Positions 6,796 to 15,374 of a stretch of 19,018 nt of DNA are shown here, piece by piece (position 1 is the first letter of the stretch; each line of letters opens with the position of its first letter). Location: the NCBI GenBank assembly GCA_025924495.1, contig JAICIG010000110.1, forward strand, positions 1 to 19,018. Reading direction: 5' to 3'. A program made the translations under genes and the position numbers. The notes beneath the pieces were generated by a model, which searched no databases, was not told the DNA's origin, and worked only from the letters and a program-made list of their open reading frames with translations. This stretch comes from Pirellulales bacterium (GTDB lineage Bacteria; Planctomycetota; Planctomycetia; Pirellulales; JAICIG01).

Positions 6796-8517
6796 CTATT
6801 GGTTCGACTCGTTGACCGCGTTGGGCCCGTAGAGCGGCAGATGGCGATAGTAGACTTCCAGCGTCATGATGGCCAGCGCCGTATTGTAAAGCCGCCCGCC
6901 GGGGCCGGACCAACTGCCATTGAACTGCCAACTGCCCGCCTCGTGTCCTTCCTGCGACTGCGTGCGGACCAGATAGTCTCGCATGCGATAGTTCCAGTCG
7001 CGCCATTCGGCGCCGCCCCACTGATGCATGACCTGCGTGGCGTAGTAATTGTAGTACATGTTGTCCATGGAAGGCCCTGGCCGGGCGAGCACTTTCACGC
7101 CCTGCTCGATGCCAGGATGATCGAGCGACCAGCCGGTATACATGCGGCACAGCAGGCCGACCGAAGTGGTGGTCAATTCCTTGCCCTCTTTGATTTTCGG
7201 CTGGTATTGATACTGGGCTCCCTGACCGAATTCGACGGAATCGAGAAATCGCGTCGCTCGATAGATCGTGTCTTGCGGCACGCGCAAGTAAGCCATCTGC
7301 GCGCTCTTGAGCGCCATAATCTGCCAGCCGCTGACCGTGGTGTCGCCGGGCATCCCTGGTTGGTAGCGCCACCCGCCGCCGCGTTTGTCTTGCGCGCTGA
7401 CGATGAAGTCGATGGACTTCTGAGCGTACTCTTCCAGGTTCTGCTCGCGGGTCATGGCATAGGCTTCGCTCAGCACAATGGCCGCCAACCCGTGCGAATA
7501 CATGCCTTTGCCGCCCGTATCCATAAAACTGCCGCCTTGAGACGTCACGGTCATCTGGCTGCAAAGATAGTACAGCCCTTTCTGCACCGTCTCTTGGTAT
7601 TCGCCTTCGCGCTGGGTCTGCCCATTGCCTAAAAAGGCCAGCAGCGCCATTGCCGTTGACGGAACAGGCGCGGCGTAGTCGCCCGAGTTTCGGCAACGTC
7701 CCTTGCAAGGGCAATCTTTGAGATCGAACCGCCAACTGCCGTCAGGATTCTGATGGGCCTGCAGCCAGCGCAAGCCGCGGGCTACTGCGTCTTCGCTTTG
7801 CTGAGTGCCGCCCCCTTCGGCCACGAGTTTGGCGCGCATCGCCTTGCCGCGTCCGCCGAGTGAGCCGACTGCGTCGGCATCGAAGGCGCCGAACAAATCG
7901 CCGCCGCCGACCGGCACGGCAATTCCGACATCGGCCAGCGCCACGGGGGTCGCTCCCGTGTTTTCGCTTTTGACGCTGTTGGCTTGCGCCTTGATTTGTG
8001 AAGAAAGCTCGTTCGCCGTCTCCGTCAGGCTGTTCTCCGCCACCGATTCGGAGGTTAGCGTGACGTCCGCCTGCCGATCGTTCATGTTTGTAACAAGAGG
8101 ATCGGGCTCGCCGGCGGTGGTGGCTAACAGTGCGGGCAAGCCGGGACGCTCTTCTTGTGCGGCGGCCCATAAACCTAGTGCAATAATCAATGCCGCATGA
8201 ATTGCCAGACTCGATAAACAACTCGAGGTTTGCTTCCACAACCTCTCGAACCGAGCAGGCCAAGACAGGTCCGCGAAGGAAGTTTCTTGCTCGCCCTCAC
8301 CAACCTCGGGCGCGGCGATCCGCGGCGCCATGCCGCCGAGGGGCGGCCGTTGAACGGGCGGCGCCTTGACCGCAGAGACCTGGGGTGGGGCGATGGGAGG
8401 CGCCAATGTTGAAAGGCCGATGCCAGCATTTGCGGGAACCCGACCGACCGCGCCGCTATTCCCTGAGTCTGCAACGCCGTTCGCATTGCCGGAGAGCGAC
8501 TTCGGATCGGACGCCAT
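6796..8517 (-). CDS. Membrane-anchored prenyltransferase/squalene-cyclase-repeat (alpha-toroid) protein
   Basis: I place the start at the ATG at 8517 (MASDPKSL), giving 573 residues. A frame extends to a GTG at 8685 but its extra 56 residues look unstructured, and an AGGA lies about 9 nt upstream of 8517. Residues 1-85 are a Pro/Ala/Gly-rich, probably disordered cytoplasmic region. One membrane segment follows at about 101-120 (LSSLAIHAALIIALGLWAAA), then an extracytoplasmic linker. From about residue 241 come alpha/alpha-toroid repeats (ARGLRWLQAHQNPDGSW at 246-262, QDKRGGGWRYQPG, EAGSWQFNGSW). The DxDD acid motif of squalene-hopene cyclases is absent, so cyclase activity is unlikely. A Cys cluster (CPCKGRC, 269-275) sits in the first repeat. 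Such proteins are common in planctomycetes and have no defined function; an envelope scaffold or ligand-binding role is possible. It is coupled to the HisA-like gene downstream. Confidence 0.88.
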   Translation of the reverse strand: MASDPKSLSGNANGVADSGNSGAVGRVPANAGIGLSTLAPPIAPPQVSAVKAPPVQRPPLGGMAPRIAAPEVGEGEQETSFADLSWPARFERLWKQTSSCLSSLAIHAALIIALGLWAAAQEERPGLPALLATTAGEPDPLVTNMNDRQADVTLTSESVAENSLTETANELSSQIKAQANSVKSENTGATPVALADVGIAVPVGGGDLFGAFDADAVGSLGGRGKAMRAKLVAEGGGTQQSEDAVARGLRWLQAHQNPDGSWRFDLKDCPCKGRCRNSGDYAAPVPSTAMALLAFLGNGQTQREGEYQETVQKGLYYLCSQMTVTSQGGSFMDTGGKGMYSHGLAAIVLSEAYAMTREQNLEEYAQKSIDFIVSAQDKRGGGWRYQPGMPGDTTVSGWQIMALKSAQMAYLRVPQDTIYRATRFLDSVEFGQGAQYQYQPKIKEGKELTTTSVGLLCRMYTGWSLDHPGIEQGVKVLARPGPSMDNMYYNYYATQVMHQWGGAEWRDWNYRMRDYLVRTQSQEGHEAGSWQFNGSWSGPGGRLYNTALAIMTLEVYYRHLPLYGPNAVNESNQ

Positions 8518-8753
8518 GGGAAATGGTCCTGGCTCGCGCGTTAGGGCTGTCGAACCGCCTCGACTCCTGACAGCCTGCGTTTGCCCCGGCAAAATCGAGT
8601 TGTTTCCTGGGCTGCCTTCATTATAGGCCGTTGGAAAGTTCGGGCGAACGCCTTTCGCCGGTAAATAGCCTAACCTCCTAACCACAAGTAGTATAGCCGG
8701 TTAGGGAGCTCAATACCTTCCCGTTCCGGCGCACTGGCTCAACGGTCGGGCGA

Positions 8754-8993
8754 TCAATAGTGGGGCGGCCGTTCGGCTTCCGGGTCGAACGGACGCTCGG
8801 GACCGGCCGCCTGTTCGGCGACCGAATCTGCCAGACGCAGAAGCTTGGCATCCAGTGTATCGACCCGGCGCTGGCATTCGATCACCACCCCATTCAGATC
8901 CAACACGGTCCGCTGCAAGTGGGTAAATAGCTCTTCGAGTCGGGTGATCCGCTCGTCCAGCGGTTCGATCTGTGGATGTTCTTCGGCAGACAT
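8754..8993 (-). CDS. slyX: SlyX family protein
   Basis: This 79-residue acidic protein is predicted to be an almost continuous coiled coil (LDERITRLEELFTHLQRTVLDLNGVV and on to about residue 60). It ends in the PPHY tail that is also the C-terminus of Escherichia coli SlyX. Length, heptad pattern and tail together make the assignment good. The molecular role of SlyX is not established. It lies 101 nt downstream of dprA on the same strand, and the gap to the toroid gene is 236 bp, so it may be the end of the dprA transcript. Confidence 0.9.
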   Translation of the reverse strand: MSAEEHPQIEPLDERITRLEELFTHLQRTVLDLNGVVIECQRRVDTLDAKLLRLADSVAEQAAGPERPFDPEAERPPHY

Positions 8994-9094
8994 GTAAGAC
9001 TCGGCAACAAATCAAAGCACAGAGGGCTACAGCGGCGACTGAGGACGGACAAGCGACATTCGCACCGGCGCCGCGCCATCTTAAATGACGATCG

Positions 9095-10231
9095 TCACGG
9101 CCGCAGCACCAAATTGCCGCTCAGCCGGCGCACGAGACGCCGCATCTCCAAGACGCTCAGGGTGGCCAGCACCTGAGGGGTCGGCAACCGACTGACCGTA
9201 ATGACTTCGTCAATGGATGTGGGCGAGGCGCCGATGGCCGCCAGCACTTGCTGCTCGGCGTCGTTCAGCAATAGCTCCGCCGGATGATGCACGACCGCGC
9301 CGTCACGGCGCGTTGCAGCGGCCACGAGCGGACCAAGTTCTTCGAGTACATCATCCGCCGTTTCCACGAGCTTCGCGCCGTCGCGAATCAGTTGATGGCA
9401 GCCTCGCGACATACGATTATCGACCCGACCGGGCACGGCGAACACCTCGCGCCCCTGTTCCATCGCATGCCGAGCGGTAATTAATGCACCGCTTTGCAAC
9501 GCCGCCTCGACGACAATGACGCCCAACGACATCCCGCTGATCAGCCGATTGCGTTGCGGAAAAGCGCCGCTGACCGGCGCAGAACGAGGCGGCGTTTCGC
9601 TGATCACCGCGCCGTGCGTCATCACTTCTCGAGCCAGTTCCTGGTGTTCCGGAGGGTAAATATTCAATACACCGCTGCCCAACACCGCCAGCGTTCGGCC
9701 GCCCGCCGCCAACGCGCCGCGATGGGCCGCCGCATCAATGCCGCGAGCCAATCCGCTAATGATCGTCAGGCCGGCGCGGGAAAGGCTGGCTGCCAGCCGC
9801 TCGGCCTGTTCCAGTCCGTAGCGCGTCGCATGGCGCGAGCCAACAATGGCTACCGCCAGCGCATCACACGATTGGATGGCGCCGCGGACGAATAGCACCC
9901 CGGGCGGATCGTGGATCTCCGCGAGCGATCGCGGATATGCCGGATCATTCTGAGCGACGATGGAGACCTGTTGTTGGCGGCAGAGTTCAATTTCTCCCGT
10001 GACGTCGATTTCCTGCCTCGCTCGCACCAAGGCGCTTGTCAACTTGGGGCCAATCCCTGGCACGCTGCGCAGCTCGCTGGGCGCCGCATCCAGAGCCGCC
10101 GTCGGCGAGCCGAACCGCTCCAACAAAGCGCGCCTCAGCTTTGGTCCGACGCCCGAGACGAGCGAAAGCAGAAGCGTATCTGCCAAATCATCGGCCGAAT
10201 CTTGCGATCTTGTCGCCCCAACGTCATTCAT
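9095..10231 (-). CDS. dprA: DNA-processing protein DprA
   Basis: This 378-residue protein has the complete DprA plan. An N-terminal helix-hairpin-helix/SAM-like region covers about residues 20-70 (SGVGPKLRRALL, VPGIGPKLTSAL). The Rossmann-fold core covers about 95-300, with VAIVGSRHATRYG, IISGLARGIDAAAHRGAL, TLAVLGSGVLNIYP, FPQRNRLISG and ALITARHAMEQGREVFAVPG. A C-terminal winged-helix domain covers about 315-378. DprA binds incoming single-stranded DNA and loads RecA during natural transformation, and it is also kept in many species not known to be competent. The gene upstream ends 26 nt before it, suggesting co-transcription. No com genes are in the window. The start is the ATG at 10231; another ATG at 10227 is in a different frame. 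Confidence 0.97.
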   Translation of the reverse strand: MNDVGATRSQDSADDLADTLLLSLVSGVGPKLRRALLERFGSPTAALDAAPSELRSVPGIGPKLTSALVRARQEIDVTGEIELCRQQQVSIVAQNDPAYPRSLAEIHDPPGVLFVRGAIQSCDALAVAIVGSRHATRYGLEQAERLAASLSRAGLTIISGLARGIDAAAHRGALAAGGRTLAVLGSGVLNIYPPEHQELAREVMTHGAVISETPPRSAPVSGAFPQRNRLISGMSLGVIVVEAALQSGALITARHAMEQGREVFAVPGRVDNRMSRGCHQLIRDGAKLVETADDVLEELGPLVAAATRRDGAVVHHPAELLLNDAEQQVLAAIGASPTSIDEVITVSRLPTPQVLATLSVLEMRRLVRRLSGNLVLRP

Positions 10232-10257
10232 CGCGCAGCCCCTTTTTTAGTGCGAGA

Positions 10258-11157
10258 CTATTCAGTACGCGCAGGCAGCATTTGTTCGAGAGCTGCCAAA
10301 GCGACGGCCCACGGCGGTCGCCGTTCCTGGTAGGTCTTCCACCACCGATCGAGCATATCGGCAAGCGACTTGATGTCATCATCATCCTGCACCACGCGCC
10401 AAACCGTCATCGCATGAGCCAGAGACGGCGCGACGCCGTGAACCAACTCTACATCCTGGGCGGCCGCGAGCGCTGCGGGCAGCATCGCTAAGGGAGCCAA
10501 GCTGTCTAGTCGCTGGCGCGGGAGGGCTTCTGAATACTTGGGCAGATCAAGATTGAGCGTCGACAGCAACCAGCCCAGCCGGACGGTCTCCGGCAATTCA
10601 ACGATCGGATTGGCAAGCACGGCTTCGAATGAGACTTTGTTGTAAGCCAGATGAGCGGCGCCGCCGCCGCCTTGGACCGGATAGACCAACACCACCTCGC
10701 CCCCTTCGGCCAGTACCCCCGGTTCGGTAAGCCGGCCGATTGCCGCCAGCAGCCCCGGCCCGCGCGCCTCCCATTGTTCGCGCAACGGTCTGCCGCGCAG
10801 CGTCAGTTCGTCAACCACACCCGACACTGCAGCGGAGAAGGCCGACTCCAGTTCATTGAACCAGCCGGCCAACCGTCCTGCCGCTTGCTCGTTTTGCACC
10901 TCGCTGCGTCCAGAGAACCTGGCGAGGACGCGGCGGGCCAACTCTCGATTATTCTCGAAATCCGCAGCCAGCGGCACGACTTGTTCGAAAAACGTGGCGA
11001 AGCTGATGCCGCTCGCAGACAGTTCCGCGCTCAACGAGGCGACGCTCGGGCTGAGAGCTTGCGCCAGCCGGTTATCGACCAACGGCTGCCCGAGCGCGAT
11101 GGCTCTCGCCGCATGGAAGCAGCTTGCCGACAAACTGGCCCGCCAGCGTAAATCCAT
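10258..11157 (-). CDS. Conserved-looking protein of unknown function upstream of dprA (299 aa)
   Basis: I do not recognise this family. The 299-residue product has no signal peptide or membrane segment and reads as a soluble, mostly helical cytoplasmic protein rich in Ala and Leu. A beta-turn glycine cluster occurs in LVYPVQGGGGAAHLAYNKVS (about residues 158-177), followed by LPETVRLGWLLSTLNLDLP, which reads like a conserved core. The C-terminal third has VWRVVQDDDDIKSLADMLDRWW and ends PARTE. Codon use matches its neighbours and the other frames have stops or shadows, so it is very likely real. It leads a same-strand run with dprA (26-nt gap) and slyX. It diverges from speA across a 264-bp region that should hold both promoters. 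Confidence 0.8.
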   Translation of the reverse strand: MDLRWRASLSASCFHAARAIALGQPLVDNRLAQALSPSVASLSAELSASGISFATFFEQVVPLAADFENNRELARRVLARFSGRSEVQNEQAAGRLAGWFNELESAFSAAVSGVVDELTLRGRPLREQWEARGPGLLAAIGRLTEPGVLAEGGEVVLVYPVQGGGGAAHLAYNKVSFEAVLANPIVELPETVRLGWLLSTLNLDLPKYSEALPRQRLDSLAPLAMLPAALAAAQDVELVHGVAPSLAHAMTVWRVVQDDDDIKSLADMLDRWWKTYQERRPPWAVALAALEQMLPARTE

Positions 11158-11350
11158 GAGTGACGATCGGGGTTGATGGCAGGTTGATAACGATCGAAGG
11201 TTAGCGACGATGGAAACGAGCGAGGCGGCATCTACCAGCTCATTGCCGCAAAGTTAACCTCGCTCCTCGCCGCAGAGGTACGTGCATCCGATTTCTGGTC
11301 CCGTCGGCTGACGCGCCTGATTGAAGCCCGTGGAGTCCCCCTATTCCCCA

Positions 11351-11379
11351 TCGCCAGGTTCGGTAAGATACGATATTCT
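11351..11379 (+). promoter_or_regulatory. Candidate sigma70-type promoter for speA
   Basis: TCGCCA (11351-11356, 4/6 to TTGACA) and TATTCT (11374-11379, 4/6 to TATAAT) are separated by exactly 17 nt. Transcription would start near 11386, about 36 nt before the speA ATG. It lies in the gap between divergently transcribed genes. Confidence 0.4.
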
Positions 11380-11421
11380 ACCCAATTCCCTTTGAATCTC
11401 TGGGTTGGAGACGCACACACG

Positions 11422-13341
<1,920 letters not shown>

Positions 13342-13384
13342 GGGCTGTGTCGGCCGATCGCTGAGAACTTCGGAGCGCGCGACT

Positions 13385-14470
13385 ATGGCTGCATCGACGA
13401 AGCTGGACATTCTCAACCATCCTGAGGCAGCGGTCCGAGAGCGCTACGCGGCGGCGGCGCAAGCCGTCGAAGCGGCGCTTTGCTGTCCGGTTCAATACAA
13501 TGCCGACTATTTGGCAATGCTGCCGGCAGAGGTCGTCGAGAAGGACTATGGTTGCGGCGATCCGACGCCGTACGTCCGCCCGGGCGACGTGGTGCTCGAT
13601 CTCGGATCGGGTGGCGGCAAGGTCTGCTATATTGCCGCGCAAATCGTGGGTCCGCAGGGCCGCGTGATCGGCGTCGACTGCAATCAGGAAATGCTGGCTC
13701 TGGCCCGCCGGCATCAGAAGTCGTTCGCCGAGCGAGTGGGCTATGCCAACGTCGAATTCCGTTGTGGCTTGATCCAAGACTTACAGCTCGATCTCGATCT
13801 ACTTGATGCCGAATTGGCGAAGCGCCCCGTTGCCGACCAGGCTGGCTGGCTTGAACTGCGAGCAGTCGAAGATCGGTTGTGCCGCGAGCGACCGCTGGTT
13901 GCGGACGAAAGCGTCGATTGCGTCGTTTCGAACTGCGTCCTGAATCTGGTCCGCCCGCAAGACCGCCAGCAATTGCTCGCCAAAGTGTTCCGCGTGCTGA
14001 AGCCCGGCGGCCGCGCGGCCATCAGTGACATTGTGGCCGACGAAGACGTGCCCGAACACTTGCAGCGCGATCCGGCAATGTGGTCGGGCTGTATTTCGGG
14101 CGCGTTCCGCGAAGACCGTTTTCTTGCCGCGTTCGAGCATGCCGGCTTTTACGGTATTCAATTGGCGAAGCGCGAGAGCGAGCCGTGGCAAACCGTCGAA
14201 GGGATTGCCTTCCGCGCCGTGACCGTGCTGGCCTATAAGGGCAAGCCAGACGTCGGCGGCGACGGCGTACAGGAACTGATCTACCGCGGTCCATTCAAGC
14301 AAGTCGAAGACGACGAAGGCAATCGCTTTCCCCGCGGCCAACGGATTACAGTTTGCGATAAGACGTTCCGCCAGCTCCAGGCCGAGCCCTACTCGGGCTC
14401 ATTCGCAGTGGTCTCGCCCACCGCGGACGTCGCCGCTTCTGCAACTGCTCGCGATTCGCGCTGCTGCTGA
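13385..14470 (+). CDS. ArsM-like SAM-dependent methyltransferase with C-terminal Cys-Cys
   Basis: This 361-residue class-I methyltransferase has SAM motif I as LDLGSGGG (71-78) and a Cys pattern like that of arsenite methyltransferases: Cys33-Cys34, Cys57 (YGCGDP), Cys184 (VSNCVLNLV) and Cys236 (WSGCISGAF), with LKPGGRAAISDIV at 205-217. In ArsM the last two types of Cys bind As(III). A C-terminal module (about 295-361) contains FPRGQRITVCDKTF with Cys324 and ends RCC (359-361), a plausible metalloid-binding tail. It therefore probably methylates arsenic, perhaps as part of a larger organoarsenical pathway, but no ars regulator or arsenosugar radical-SAM gene is in view. The start is the ATG at 13385, with CGGAG 9 nt upstream; an upstream extension of this frame lies in speA. 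The 43-nt gap suggests co-transcription with speA. A different thiophilic substrate cannot be excluded. Confidence 0.85.
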   Translation: MAASTKLDILNHPEAAVRERYAAAAQAVEAALCCPVQYNADYLAMLPAEVVEKDYGCGDPTPYVRPGDVVLDLGSGGGKVCYIAAQIVGPQGRVIGVDCNQEMLALARRHQKSFAERVGYANVEFRCGLIQDLQLDLDLLDAELAKRPVADQAGWLELRAVEDRLCRERPLVADESVDCVVSNCVLNLVRPQDRQQLLAKVFRVLKPGGRAAISDIVADEDVPEHLQRDPAMWSGCISGAFREDRFLAAFEHAGFYGIQLAKRESEPWQTVEGIAFRAVTVLAYKGKPDVGGDGVQELIYRGPFKQVEDDEGNRFPRGQRITVCDKTFRQLQAEPYSGSFAVVSPTADVAASATARDSRCC

Positions 14471-15374
14471 TTCGCGCAGAGCCGATTTCTCAATGGCGAG
14501 CGAATCGTTTCCGCCGCCTGATTTTGTCGCAGCGGCGCAAAAAAAATGCTTGGGAGCGGCAAACCAGAAAGGCGAACTGGTCGGCCGCCCCAAGCAAATA
14601 GATCGCGCTGGAGTAACGCGATCGCACCAGAACCATCAGCTTAAAATGCGAGTGACGGATCAAAACGAACTCAGCAACCAGGTCTCTGTTCGTTCGCGCC
14701 GCCCTCGCTCGACACTGAGGCCGTTGGAGGAAGGAAGCCGGCATGGTTAATAGCAACCGCCGTGCCGCGACGAGTGTCGCACCGTTACCCGACATCCCCC
14801 TAATGTCGTTTTTCATTGGGTTATCCGCAGGTCCGGTCCGACGTCCTACGCCGGAAAGTCGTTGGCGCAGCGGCCTGTAGCGAGAAATGCGTCGTTGACA
14901 GCTGATAGGCGACTCTCGCGAGAATAACGGCGAGCGACCTTCCCTGATCGCAATTTCTGCAGGTTTGACGCCGAGTCGTGGACAATTCCTGCCCAGTGCC
15001 AATCGCTGGCACAGGCCGAGCATGACCAGTTTCTGTACAGCCGGTTTGCCCACGTCGGCGGCGCAACTCGGCCGCATTTGTGTGCTGTCTTCCCCGAAGC
15101 CGCAACGCGGCAGCCGCTACCGGCAATGCCCTCGGACGCGTTCGACGAAGCGGAAGGGATTAGCGGTAAGGTTTATGCGATTTAGAGCATTTGCCCGGTT
15201 TTCACGGCTTGACCTTCGCGTGTGATGACCTAAACATCAGTGGCATCATTCCCCCTGGGGACACCGTCTTCTCGAACCGGACGAGCGGAACGGCTGGCCC
15301 AAACTCGCGTCGCTCAGTCGACGCGAGCATGGGCCGAGCTAGGGTTAGTGCATTTAGATTGCGAGGCGGCCGCG
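14471..15374. other. Gap of about 0.9 kb without a convincing gene
   Basis: No frame here has coding character I trust. A 195-residue minus-strand frame (14490-15077) is Arg/Ser-rich and matches nothing I recognise. Features seen are a run of eight A at 14539-14546, and a small perfect hairpin GTGCCA-ATCGC-TGGCAC at 14996-15012. The 135 bp directly before the glucoamylase start are open in its frame but do not resemble family sequence. The gap should contain the end of the speA transcript and the promoter of the glucoamylase gene. Confidence 0.5.

Noticed and set aside
6505..7632. 375-residue plus-strand open frame
   Set aside because: It lies antisense to the toroid and HisA-like genes, has Arg/His-rich shadow composition, and both minus-strand genes have clear family motifs.
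6794..7735. Upstream part of the open frame that contains the HisA-like gene
   Set aside because: It overlaps the toroid gene in another frame and lacks HisA similarity; the HisA motif ILPVIDL begins right after the GTG at 6793.
8690..8695. TATACT on the minus strand as a -10 box for the toroid gene
   Set aside because: No acceptable -35 lies 16-18 nt upstream; the nearest TTGAGC is only 12 nt away.
14490..15077. 195-residue minus-strand frame in the 0.9-kb gap
   Set aside because: Arg/Ser-rich, no ribosome binding site I trust, no recognisable family. A short hydrophobic stretch near its end is too weak to call a gene.
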